A stretch of DNA of 14,921 nucleotides from CAUZRD01 sp963582255. GTDB taxonomy: Bacteria > Pseudomonadota > Alphaproteobacteria > Rhizobiales > TMED25. The position numbers and the translations under genes are program-made. Shown piece by piece: positions 1-6,093 of the stretch. The stretch covers positions 1 through 14,921 of the forward strand of contig CAUZRD010000036.1 in NCBI GenBank assembly GCA_963582255.1. Direction: 5' to 3'. Position 1 is the first letter of the stretch. Every line of letters starts with the position of its first letter. Below the pieces are notes generated by a model. That model had not been told where the DNA came from. It saw nothing but the letters and a program-made list of their open reading frames with translations, and did not search any database.

Positions 1-257
1 AGCCCAGCCTTGCATTTTATGCTTCGCGTCCAGTCGGCAATCCGATCCGTCTGGTTGGCCAGGCCGAGCTTGTCGAAGTTGTTAAAGAGATTGAAGCTGG
101 GTTCATCGTTTTAACTCGAGATAGAAGAAATAATTTAGAGACCGCAATGCCTGAAACCCGTTTTGACGTACTTGCTGATGCGGCCGCATGGAATTTCAAC
201 AAAAATGGGATTCGCCAGTCAGTATTTTTGTTGAAATGGGTAGGAAGTTCGGAGTAG
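1..257 (+). CDS. C-terminal end of a membrane glycosyltransferase (GT39/ArnT-like), partial
   Basis: An open frame (codons starting at positions divisible by 3) enters from the left edge and ends at TAG 255-257, giving 84 residues of a C-terminal domain. It opens with PSLAFYASRPV and closes with FDVLADAAAWNFNKNGIR followed by a short hydrophobic strand. That matches the soluble tail after the membrane helices in GT-C glycosyltransferases of the PMT/ArnT type, where an SLxFY motif and a closing FNxxNG-like stretch are usual. Such enzymes move a sugar from a polyprenyl phosphate to a lipid or protein on the periplasmic face. The next gene, a polyprenyl-phosphate glycosyltransferase, starts 9 bp after the stop, so the two are very likely one operon and donor-acceptor partners. 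The catalytic N-terminus lies outside the window, so the family call is inference. Confidence 0.6.
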   Translation, partial: PSLAFYASRPVGNPIRLVGQAELVEVVKEIEAGFIVLTRDRRNNLETAMPETRFDVLADAAAWNFNKNGIRQSVFLLKWVGSSE

Positions 258-266
258 GGCTGACGT

Positions 267-1247
267 ATGACCCAAGTTCAGAAACGCTCCCTTGCCATTC
301 TTGTGCCTGTCTTTAACGAAGCCGAGTCGATTTCTGGTTTCGCGCGCGGCATGGCATCTGTGCTCGATGATCTCTGGCGCAGGGATGTGGAGTTAGTGCC
401 GCGGTTGGTCTTTGTCGATGACGGTAGCCGGGACGGAACGGTTGAGGTGATTACTAAGACGGTTTGGCCCGTGGATGTGCAAGTGATTGTACTTTCAAGA
501 AATTTTGGCAAGGAAGCTGCCATGACGGCAGGGCTGGCGCGGCTTGTAGATGACGCTGTGGTTATAATGGATATAGATTTGCAGGATCCACCCGAACTGA
601 TCCATGAGATGGTCAGGGCCTGGTCTAATGGAGCGAAAGTGGTCTTGGGGCGGCGCGTTGATCGTTCGGACGATGGAATTATAAAGCGGATTAGTGCGCA
701 TTGCTTCTACAGACTGCACAATAGTATTTCGAATATCCACATCCCCTACAATGTTGGTGACTTCCGGCTTATGGACCGCAAGGTTATCGATGTTGTTAAC
801 CAGTTGCCTGAGAACCGTCGCTTTATGAAAGGACTATTTGCCTGGGTCGGTTTCGAACCGGTGTATCTTAACTATAAACGCCGATCGCGCGATGCGGGTG
901 TGAGTAAATTTACGACCTGGAGACTCTGGCGGCTTGCCATCGAGGGAATTACTAGCTTTTCTGAAGTGCCCTTGGTGGTATGGTCATATCTGGGGGGACT
1001 GATAGCACTCTCGTCCTTTGTTTATGCAAGCGTTATCGTGGTTCGGACCTTATTGTTTGGGCTCGACGTGCCGGGGTATGCCTCTCAGATCACAATTATT
1101 CTTTTTCTCGGTGGTATACAATTGCTGGGGATTGGCGTCCTTGGGGAATATATTGGCCGAGTCTATTCTGAGGTGAAGCGTCGCCCGCCGTTTGTGATCT
1201 CTGATGAGATCCATATTTCGGCACAAGGCTCGGACGATGAAGTCTGA
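267..1247 (+). CDS. Family 2 glycosyltransferase, polyprenyl-phosphate sugar synthase (GtrB/DPM1-like)
   Basis: This 326-residue protein has the full architecture of bactoprenol-phosphate glycosyltransferases. The GT-A nucleotide-binding start is AILVPVFNEAESI (10-22), followed by FVDDGSRDGT (49-58), LSRNFGKEAAMTAGL (76-90) and the metal-binding MDIDLQDPPEL (101-111). YNVGDFRLMDRKV (161-173) and an Arg/Lys-rich amphipathic stretch (204-225) lead to two membrane helices at about 236-259 and 272-296. The family transfers a sugar from a nucleotide donor to undecaprenyl phosphate at the inner face of the inner membrane; the sugar cannot be read from sequence. The ATG follows a GGAG (251-254) at 12 bp, a weak ribosome site, which fits coupling to the upstream gene. 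It overlaps the following gtrA-like gene by 11 bp. It is full length with no missing motif. Confidence 0.93.
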   Translation: MTQVQKRSLAILVPVFNEAESISGFARGMASVLDDLWRRDVELVPRLVFVDDGSRDGTVEVITKTVWPVDVQVIVLSRNFGKEAAMTAGLARLVDDAVVIMDIDLQDPPELIHEMVRAWSNGAKVVLGRRVDRSDDGIIKRISAHCFYRLHNSISNIHIPYNVGDFRLMDRKVIDVVNQLPENRRFMKGLFAWVGFEPVYLNYKRRSRDAGVSKFTTWRLWRLAIEGITSFSEVPLVVWSYLGGLIALSSFVYASVIVVRTLLFGLDVPGYASQITIILFLGGIQLLGIGVLGEYIGRVYSEVKRRPPFVISDEIHISAQGSDDEV

Positions 1248-1629
1248 AGCGCTACGCAAACTCTTCGCTTTCGGACTGGTCGGGGGTGGGGCATCGCTTT
1301 TGCATATTGCTGTAGCGGTGGCTATGGATTGGTTTTTTATTCTCTCAATTTTTGTGGTCAATCTAGTCGGTTTTCTGACCGCCTTTCTGTGGTCTTATCT
1401 GGGACATTACCACTGGACGTTCCGCTCGTCGAAAAGCCATCGACAGGCAGTGCCGCGTTTTGCGCTGACGGCTTTGGCAGGTTATGTAGTGAACAATGGA
1501 GTGCTTTTGGCATGTACGCTGACCACCGGCCGTGTGTCGGTTTGGTTTGTTGTGCTGGCCGTGGGAATCTCCGCAGGTGTGGTGTACTTGGCATTAAGTG
1601 TTTGGGCTTTGGGAGAAAGATCTTCCTAG
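1237..1629 (+). CDS. GtrA-like membrane protein (putative lipid-linked sugar flippase)
   Basis: I chose the ATG at 1237, inside the last codons of the preceding gene, giving 130 residues. An upstream in-frame start at 1204 would add 11 residues lying within the GtrB-like frame and unlike the family. The protein begins with KLFAFGLVGGGASLLH, the usual first helix of GtrA proteins, and has four membrane helices (about 8-28, 33-54, 71-92 and 98-120) with the conserved W-x-F motif (HWTFRSS) in the middle loop. GtrA proteins are thought to flip polyprenyl-phosphate sugars to the periplasm. The 11-bp overlap with the gtrB-like gene points to translational coupling. With the partial gene at the left edge this completes the usual three-part cassette of donor synthesis, flipping and transfer. 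No terminator with a T-run is visible after the stop. Confidence 0.88.
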   Translation: MKSEALRKLFAFGLVGGGASLLHIAVAVAMDWFFILSIFVVNLVGFLTAFLWSYLGHYHWTFRSSKSHRQAVPRFALTALAGYVVNNGVLLACTLTTGRVSVWFVVLAVGISAGVVYLALSVWALGERSS

Positions 1630-1819
1630 AGTAAGCGTCGGTATTCAAACTTACCTCATATTAGAAGCTTTATCTGGCCGGTTGAGACTATAGGCGGTCT
1701 CTGGGCCATTGGGAGTATTGAGTTTGGGTTGGGTTAGTGGTCGGTTTAGTTGGCAATTTGGTCATCACGAGAAGTTGCCCATGTGACCGGCGGAAACTTG
1801 CTCAAATTATTGATTTATA

Positions 1820-1895
1820 TGGTGGAGATGACCGGGATCGAACCGATGACCTGCTGATTGCGAACCAGCCGCTCTCCCAACTGAGCTACACCCCC
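1820..1895 (-). tRNA. tRNA-Ala (anticodon CGC)
   Basis: The minus strand folds as a complete 76-nt tRNA. The acceptor stem pairs GGGGGTG with CATCTCC (two G-T wobbles) and is followed by an encoded ACCA end. The D arm is GCTC/GAGC with an AGTTGGGA loop. The anticodon arm is GCTGG/TCAGC around TTCGCAA, and the T arm is ATCGG/CCGGT around TTCGATC. Base 34 falls at 1862, so the anticodon is CGC (1860-1862), which reads GCG alanine codons. The CCA is encoded at 1820-1822. The gene stands alone, divergent from yggT, with its own promoter-like sequence just upstream. Confidence 0.95.
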
Positions 1896-1909
1896 ACAGT
1901 GTGGATATA

Positions 1910-1938
1910 TTAATAAAACTTGTACCGTTTATTCTCAA
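1910..1938 (-). promoter_or_regulatory. Candidate sigma-70 promoter of tRNA-Ala
   Basis: On the minus strand TTGAGA (1933-1938) and TATTAA (1910-1915) are separated by exactly 17 bp. This would start transcription about 8-10 bp before the first base of the mature tRNA, a normal distance for a stable RNA gene. It is a match by eye only. Confidence 0.5.
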
Positions 1939-1955
1939 CAATATTCAGATAAAAC

Positions 1956-1994
1956 CAAAACACCCGATACACATATCATTCACACGGTGTTTTG
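1956..1994. repeat. 9-bp perfect inverted repeat between tRNA-Ala and the tRNA fragment
   Basis: CAAAACACC (1956-1964) and GGTGTTTTG (1986-1994) are exact reverse complements around a 21-nt AT-rich loop. It sits upstream of the tRNA promoter and is not followed by a T-run in either direction, so it does not look like an intrinsic terminator. Its role is unknown; it may be residue of whatever separated the two tRNA copies. Confidence 0.5.
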
Positions 1995-2033
1995 ATCGCT
2001 TATAACATATTGTAAGAACTACATTTATTTGCA

Positions 2034-2081
2034 GAACTCTTTGTTGCGAACGTAGTGCTATCCCAACTGGGCTACAGCCCC
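2034..2081 (-). pseudogene. Decayed 5' half of a tRNA-Ala(CGC)-like gene
   Basis: Read on the minus strand from 2081, the sequence matches tRNA positions 1-38 of the intact neighbour at 30 of 38 bases. That includes TGTAGC, CAGTTGGGA and an identical anticodon loop TTCGCAA with CGC. The likeness then fades: the 3' side of the anticodon stem is wrong (CAAAG where CGTAG would be needed), there is no T arm, no TTCGA and no CCA. Two pairs of the D stem are also broken (12-23 and 13-22). It cannot be a working tRNA. It lies in the same orientation as the intact gene and retains a promoter-like sequence of its own. It may be a degraded duplication or the displaced half left by an integration at the anticodon loop. 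Confidence 0.7.
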
Positions 2082-2112
2082 GGGTCGCGAAATTAACTCC
2101 GTGATTGCTGGC

Positions 2113-2141
2113 ATTTAGGTGTGAGTTAGATCTACTGTCAA
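2113..2141 (-). promoter_or_regulatory. Candidate promoter facing the tRNA fragment
   Basis: On the minus strand a consensus TTGACA (2136-2141) is followed after 17 bp by CTAAAT (2113-2118). Transcription would begin about 25 bp before the 5' end of the tRNA fragment, as expected for a tRNA promoter. The -10 is weak (3 of 6). The same stretch lies inside a 7-bp inverted repeat, GTGAGTT (2121-2127) / AACTCAC (2164-2170). Confidence 0.4.
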
Positions 2142-2225
2142 GGATCGGTCAGCTGATTACTTGAACTCACGTGGGTGGTTCGATACATGATATGAGTATA
2201 TCTGATAGTTGGAGGTAGACGGTTA

Positions 2226-2504
2226 ATGCCAGGTATTGCAATCCTATTGGGCGACCTGATTACGGTTTACATCTGGTTCATTGTTGCAAGTGCAGTTCTC
2301 AGTTGGCTGATGGCATTCAATGTGGTGAATGCACGTAATCAGATTGTTAGTCAGATTGGATCTTTTTTGCATCGGATGACCGAGCCCGCATTGGCTCCGA
2401 TCCGGAGATTTTTACCTGACCTTGGTGGTATTGATATATCGCCTATTGTGTTGATATTCGCATTGGTTCTGCTGAAAGATCTCATCTTTAGCATTTTACT
2501 TTAG
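2226..2504 (+). CDS. yggT: YggT family membrane protein
   Basis: This is a 92-residue protein with two hydrophobic helices (about 5-28 and 70-90) joined by a cytoplasmic-looking segment. That segment carries the family signature: a W-L..FNVVNxRN stretch, then LHRMTEPALAPIRRFLP, then GGIDISPIVLIFAL. YggT-type proteins are small inner-membrane proteins, often next to genes of cell division or proline/one-carbon metabolism; the molecular role is not settled. The ATG is well placed 9 bp after a strong GGAGGT. In many alphaproteobacteria a DUF167 gene lies between yggT and folD; here only 175-193 bp of non-coding sequence separates them and no such gene is visible. Confidence 0.92.
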   Translation: MPGIAILLGDLITVYIWFIVASAVLSWLMAFNVVNARNQIVSQIGSFLHRMTEPALAPIRRFLPDLGGIDISPIVLIFALVLLKDLIFSILL

Positions 2505-2697
2505 CATTCGAGCTGAGTGCATGCGGCGCTAGTTGATGGAGTGGCAACAAACTACTTGAGACAGTTGTGGAAAGCGCGCTCATACTCTGTGCGGGAAGAT
2601 CAAGTTAACGATCGGATCGAGCCAGAAGATTAAGATCCTTGAGATTGTCGGGTATATATTCGACGTTAATTAGGCATACGTGCATGAGATTTTAGAA

Positions 2698-3585
2698 ATG
2701 CCTGACGGAGAAGCACAATTGATTGATGGAAAATCTATTGCAGCCAAGGTGCGTAGAGAAGTTGCGCGTGACGTTCAACTTATCAAAGTAGCTGGAATTT
2801 TTCCTGGGCTTGCGGTGGTTTTGGTGGGTGATGATCCAGCAAGTCAGGTTTACGTACGCAACAAAGCTAAAGCTGCGAGCGAGGTTGGGATAGCCTCGTT
2901 TGAGCACCGGCTGTCGGCGGATACGCCGGAAGATGCCCTGCTTGGTCTTATTCGAGATTTAAATTCAGATGATGCGGTGCACGGAATACTGGTTCAATTT
3001 CCAGTGCCACCTCATATCGAGCGACGCCGGGTGATAGAGGAAATTGATCCAGCCAAGGATGTAGATGGGCTCCATCCTATCAATGTAGGGCGGTTGCAAT
3101 CTGGACTGGATACCTTGGTGCCGTGTACGCCGCAAGGGTGCCTTATTCTCATTAAGTCAGTGCAATCCAATATTTCGGGGTTGGATGCAATTGTGATTGG
3201 CCGTTCTAGTTTGGTTGGAAAACCGGTTGCCCAACTTCTTCTAGCGGAGAACTGCACTGTTACGATGGCCCATTCTCGGACCACGGATTTACAAGAAAAA
3301 GTTAGTAAATCAGATATTCTTGTTGCCGCGGTTGGTCGGCCGCATTTCGTGTCGGGAAGTTGGATTAAGCCAGGAGCGATTGTGATTGATGTTGGGATCA
3401 ATCGGGTTGTGGCGGAGGATGGTGGGGTGGAAAAAACCAAGCTTGTTGGCGATGTGGAAATAGAGAATGCAAAGTTCTTATCCAGAGCAATTACTCCAGT
3501 TCCAGGCGGCGTTGGACCGATGACTGTAGCATGTCTTATGCGTAATACTCTGATAGCCGCACGCCGACTTTCTGGGTGCGAGTAG
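2698..3585 (+). CDS. folD: Bifunctional methylenetetrahydrofolate dehydrogenase / methenyltetrahydrofolate cyclohydrolase
   Basis: FolD interconverts 5,10-methylene-, 5,10-methenyl- and 10-formyl-tetrahydrofolate in the cytoplasm, feeding purine and formyl-methionine synthesis. All landmarks are present: LIDGK at the N-terminus, VYVRNK with catalytic Tyr52 and Lys56, GILVQFPVP with Gln100, DVDGLHPINVG (121-131), PCTPQG (142-147), the Rossmann motif IGRSSLVGKP (167-176), IDVGINR (230-236) and ITPVPGGVGPMT (265-276). I chose the ATG at 2698 (295 residues) because it puts LIDGK and the catalytic residues at family-typical positions. A GTG at 2680 would add six residues. Neither start has a convincing ribosome site. 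The gene follows yggT after 193 bp with no clear promoter. Confidence 0.95.
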   Translation: MPDGEAQLIDGKSIAAKVRREVARDVQLIKVAGIFPGLAVVLVGDDPASQVYVRNKAKAASEVGIASFEHRLSADTPEDALLGLIRDLNSDDAVHGILVQFPVPPHIERRRVIEEIDPAKDVDGLHPINVGRLQSGLDTLVPCTPQGCLILIKSVQSNISGLDAIVIGRSSLVGKPVAQLLLAENCTVTMAHSRTTDLQEKVSKSDILVAAVGRPHFVSGSWIKPGAIVIDVGINRVVAEDGGVEKTKLVGDVEIENAKFLSRAITPVPGGVGPMTVACLMRNTLIAARRLSGCE

Positions 3586-3665
3586 GTAATAATTTAAACA
3601 AATAAATAGGGGTTAGATTACGTTAAGCTAATCTTCGGGTTGTGGGATTGGCGTACTGATTGATG

Positions 3666-3761
3666 TCCTAGAACGATGTAGGATAGACCTAAAACCTCGG
3701 CTTCCGTGGCATTGCTGCGGACTGTTTCAATTGGTTTTGATGTGTTGGCTTTTTTCCTACA
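3666..3761 (+). other. Nested inverted repeats, possible structured RNA or attenuator
   Basis: TGTAGGA (3677-3683) pairs with TCCTACA (3755-3761). Inside it AAAACC (3691-3696) pairs with GGTTTT (3733-3738), and CCG/CGG closes an inner loop. The TAGGA part can instead pair with TCCTA at 3666-3670, so two exclusive folds exist. A run of six T lies at 3750-3755. No known RNA family is recognised, and the helices are short enough to be chance. Confidence 0.2.
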
Positions 3762-3928
3762 GGCTTCGGATGTGGCGATGGTCTCGCTGTTGCTTACTTT
3801 GAAATTGAAGAATAACTAATCGCCCTTACGCTTTTTTACCCAAAATTTTCAGCTATTTAAGTCTATTTGCATGGTCTATTCCCCTTGCAATCGAGCGATT
3901 GTGTGATTGCCCGGATTTGAGCAAACAA

Positions 3929-3940
3929 TTGACACTGTCA
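3929..3940 (+). promoter_or_regulatory. Perfect palindrome overlapping a consensus -35 hexamer
   Basis: TGACACTGTCA (3930-3940) is an exact 11-bp palindrome, and its left arm forms the last five bases of TTGACA (3929-3934). A repressor bound here would block the -35. The -10 region is poor (TGAATT at 16 bp or GAATTT at 17 bp), so promoter activity toward the secreted protein gene at 4064 is uncertain. Confidence 0.3.
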
Positions 3941-4063
3941 GTATTGTTCTTGAATTTTCTGAGTGTTTCCGACACGCACCCCTATAGAACGGAAATTCGA
4001 TAGGCTGGTCTTTATGTGAAAGTTCACTACATTGTTTTATTATCTGTTAGATTGGTTGGGGCT

Positions 4064-4681
4064 ATGGCGAGATTCATACTTAATATTGTTCTGTTTGGGA
4101 CTGTTTTTTTCTATGCTGGTGTTGGAGCAACTTTTAGCCCGGCCATCGGGCAGCAGTTTTCTAACGCTTATACCCGGCTTAATCTCGATCGTTGCCGCAA
4201 GCTTAACCCTGTGAATTTCACAGCGGAAGGGCCTGTTTATCGGTGTAAGGGATTTCAGAATAAATCAGCTCATGATATTTATCTCTATGAGCATGACCGG
4301 CATTTTTATGTGTCGTACGGTCAGGATGCGCTAGAGCAGCTGGCAGCTAAACAGACTATAATTCCGGAAAACTCGCTTGCAGATGACCTTGAGTGGCGGC
4401 TGGAGCGGCGTGGCGGAGCTTGGCATCCATTTGCGCTGATTCTGCGCTACTTCACTGAAATAAAAGATGATCATGGATATTATCGTGGCGAGGTTTTAGC
4501 GGTGATGAAGATTGGCAAGAATGAGGCCTGCCACGCCGTTTACATCGATGCTGAGGCTACGGTGAATGCTAACCGAGTTGCGCGCCAAGCAGCGGATCGC
4601 ATTGTTAGACGGTTTGATTGTAATCGTGATGAGCTAGTAGTCGAAGGCGTACCCGGCCGGAGTCTTAAGCCGGTTTTGTAA
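4064..4681 (+). CDS. Secreted four-cysteine protein of unknown function
   Basis: The predicted protein is 205 residues from the ATG at 4064. That start gives a normal signal peptide (MARF, then a hydrophobic stretch to about residue 25). A GTG at 4016 would add 16 residues with no ribosome site. After the signal, the mature part has four cysteines (44, 61, 156, 186), arranged as RC-x16-C near the start and a pair near the end, suggesting two disulfides in the periplasm. Notable segments are DLEWRLERRGG (around 108-118), a FALILRYF strand and EACHAVYIDAEAT followed by VARQAADRIVRRFDC. I recall similar proteins annotated as hypothetical in other alphaproteobacteria, but I cannot name a family or function. 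It converges on argG, 60 bp from that gene's end, with no clear terminator between. Confidence 0.75.
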   Translation: MARFILNIVLFGTVFFYAGVGATFSPAIGQQFSNAYTRLNLDRCRKLNPVNFTAEGPVYRCKGFQNKSAHDIYLYEHDRHFYVSYGQDALEQLAAKQTIIPENSLADDLEWRLERRGGAWHPFALILRYFTEIKDDHGYYRGEVLAVMKIGKNEACHAVYIDAEATVNANRVARQAADRIVRRFDCNRDELVVEGVPGRSLKPVL

Positions 4682-4741
4682 TATATCCTTTGATGTCGTC
4701 TGTGCACGTTTCTGACGTTTTTAGGTATTAGGCATTCTTGT

Positions 4742-5959
4742 TCAACCTTGTTTGCCCGCGCGGCGGCTGAGTAGTTTCAGTCGTAGCGCATTTAGGCGAA
4801 TAAACCCGGCGGCATCGACTTGATCGTAGGTGGGGGTTCCTTCCTCGAAGGTGACAAGATCGATGTCATAGAGTGAGTTGGGGCTAGTTCGTGCTATTAC
4901 AGAAACACTTCCTTTGTAGAGTTTAAGGCGAACTTCGCCGGAGACGTATTGTTGAGAGAGATCGATCGCCGCTTGGAGCATTTCGCGCTCGGGAGAATAC
5001 CACAAACCATTGTAGATGAGCTCGGCATATCGTGGCATCAGCTCGTCTTTAAGGTGCCCAGCTCCGCGGTCAAGGGTGATCTGTTCAATTCCGCGATGCG
5101 CGGCCAGAAGAATTGTGCCGCCGGGCGTTTCATAAATTCCGCGGCTTTTCATCCCGACAAATCTGTTCTCGACAAGATCTAGTCTGCCGATGCCATTGGC
5201 GCCCCCAAGTTCATTCAGTTTGGTAAGAATTTCTGCCGGCGAGAGAGCGACACCGTCAATGGAAGTCGCATCGCCACGCTCAAAGCCAATATTGATGAAG
5301 GTTGGGCTATCTGGCGCATTTTCAGGTGAGATGGTGCGTTGATAAACAAATTCTGGGCACTCGTCGCCTGGATCTTCCAGCAGTTTTCCTTCCGATGAGG
5401 TATGCAGAAGATTAGCGTCGACAGAAAATGGTGCCTCACCTCGCTTGTCTGTGGTGATAGGAATTTGATGCTGTTCGGCAAATTCTATCAGCTTGGTTCG
5501 CGATGAGAGATTCCATTCACGCCATGGTGCAATCACGTGAATGTCAGGATCAAGGGCGTAATAGGCAAGCTCAAATCGCACCTGATCATTACCCTTACCA
5601 GTTGCGCCATGGCAGACTGCATCAGCCCCGGTTTCATGGGCAATTTCGATTTGTCGCTTGGCGATGAGCGGGCGGGCAATGGATGTTCCAAGGAGGTATT
5701 GACCTTCATAGACGGCGTTGGCGCGGAACATAGGGAAAACAAAATCACGCACAAACTCTTCGCGCAAATCGTCGATATAGATTTCCTCGATTCCTAAGAG
5801 CTCAGCTTTTTTACGCGCTGGTTCCAGCTCCTCACCCTGGCCGAGGTCGGCTGTGAATGTCACCACCTCGCATTGATAGGTGATTTGCAGCCATTTTAGG
5901 ATAATTGATGTATCAAGCCCGCCGGAGTAGGCGAGTACGACTTTTTTAATGTCCGCCAT
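4742..5959 (-). CDS. argG: Argininosuccinate synthase
   Basis: ArgG condenses citrulline and aspartate with ATP to give argininosuccinate, the penultimate step of arginine synthesis, in the cytoplasm. The 405-residue protein starts MADIKKVVLAYSGGLDTS, with the PP-loop SGGLDTS at 12-18. It continues with GTSIARPLIAK (91-101), GATGKGNDQVRFE (118-130), APWREWN, NLLHTSSEGKLLEDP and LVENRFVGMKSRGIYETPGGT. The start is the ATG at 5957-5959, preceded on the minus strand by AGGG seven or eight bases upstream. The open frame runs 63 bp further to 6022, but that extra sequence contains a promoter candidate and no family homology. No arginine-related neighbour is present; argG near rlmN and an ialB gene is a recurring alphaproteobacterial arrangement. 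Confidence 0.97.
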   Translation of the reverse strand: MADIKKVVLAYSGGLDTSIILKWLQITYQCEVVTFTADLGQGEELEPARKKAELLGIEEIYIDDLREEFVRDFVFPMFRANAVYEGQYLLGTSIARPLIAKRQIEIAHETGADAVCHGATGKGNDQVRFELAYYALDPDIHVIAPWREWNLSSRTKLIEFAEQHQIPITTDKRGEAPFSVDANLLHTSSEGKLLEDPGDECPEFVYQRTISPENAPDSPTFINIGFERGDATSIDGVALSPAEILTKLNELGGANGIGRLDLVENRFVGMKSRGIYETPGGTILLAAHRGIEQITLDRGAGHLKDELMPRYAELIYNGLWYSPEREMLQAAIDLSQQYVSGEVRLKLYKGSVSVIARTSPNSLYDIDLVTFEEGTPTYDQVDAAGFIRLNALRLKLLSRRAGKQG

Positions 5960-5993
5960 TTTTACCCTGAGTATTGTGAAGAGAGATGGCCAG

Positions 5994-6022
5994 CTTATAG
6001 GAGCGGCGCCTAGCATGTGCAA
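5994..6022 (-). promoter_or_regulatory. Candidate argG promoter
   Basis: On the minus strand TTGCAC (6017-6022) and TATAAG (5994-5999) are 17 bp apart. Transcription would start near 5987, leaving a leader of about 28 nt before the argG ATG. This supports the short argG start. The match is by eye and the -35 is only partial. Confidence 0.4.
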
Positions 6023-6041
6023 CTAGTGTGTTGGTAGGATC

Positions 6042-6062
6042 TAAATGATAGGTTTTCATTTA
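6042..6062 (-). other. Hairpin between the DHFR-like gene and argG
   Basis: TAAATGA (6042-6048) and TCATTTA (6056-6062) form a perfect 7-bp stem with a 7-nt loop, 32 bp past the stop of the upstream gene. It is AT-rich and lacks a T-run, so it is a weak terminator candidate at best. Confidence 0.3.
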
Positions 6063-6093
6063 TAATTTAGCAGAAATAGTTTCGGCGAGTTCT

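Larger units (their letters stand above)
1896..2225. other. Intergenic region between tRNA-Ala and yggT
   Basis: This 330-bp non-coding stretch contains, left to right: the tRNA promoter, a 9-bp inverted repeat, the tRNA half-gene and its promoter-like sequence, a 7-bp inverted repeat (2121-2127 / 2164-2170) and the yggT ribosome site GGAGGT (2211-2216). A TTGAAC at 2161-2166 could be a -35 for yggT, but no good -10 follows at 16-18 bp. I see no coding frame. Confidence 0.6.
3586..4063. other. Long intergenic region downstream of folD
   Basis: About 480 bp hold no recognisable gene. There is a 6-bp hairpin AGATTA/TAATCT (3615-3620 / 3629-3634) without a T-run just after folD. A set of nested inverted repeats lies at 3666-3761, and a perfect TGACA-C-TGTCA palindrome at 3930-3940 overlaps a consensus TTGACA. 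A TATAGA at 3983-3988 lacks a matching -35. In-frame coding from a GTG at 4016 into the next gene is possible but unlikely. Confidence 0.5.

Noticed and set aside
2034..2081. A second functional tRNA gene
   Set aside because: No T arm, no CCA end, the 3' anticodon stem does not pair and two D-stem pairs are broken.
2121..2170. A riboswitch or leader structure before yggT
   Set aside because: Only one 7-bp inverted repeat with a 36-nt loop is present; no known riboswitch core is recognised.
3012..3440. 142-residue minus-strand open frame
   Set aside because: It is antisense to the conserved core of folD.
3615..3634. Intrinsic terminator after folD
   Set aside because: The stem is only 6 bp, A-T rich and not followed by a T-run.
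5960..6022. A longer argG product starting at 6022
   Set aside because: The added 21 residues have no family likeness and overlap a promoter candidate; the ATG at 5959 has a ribosome site and begins like known ArgG.
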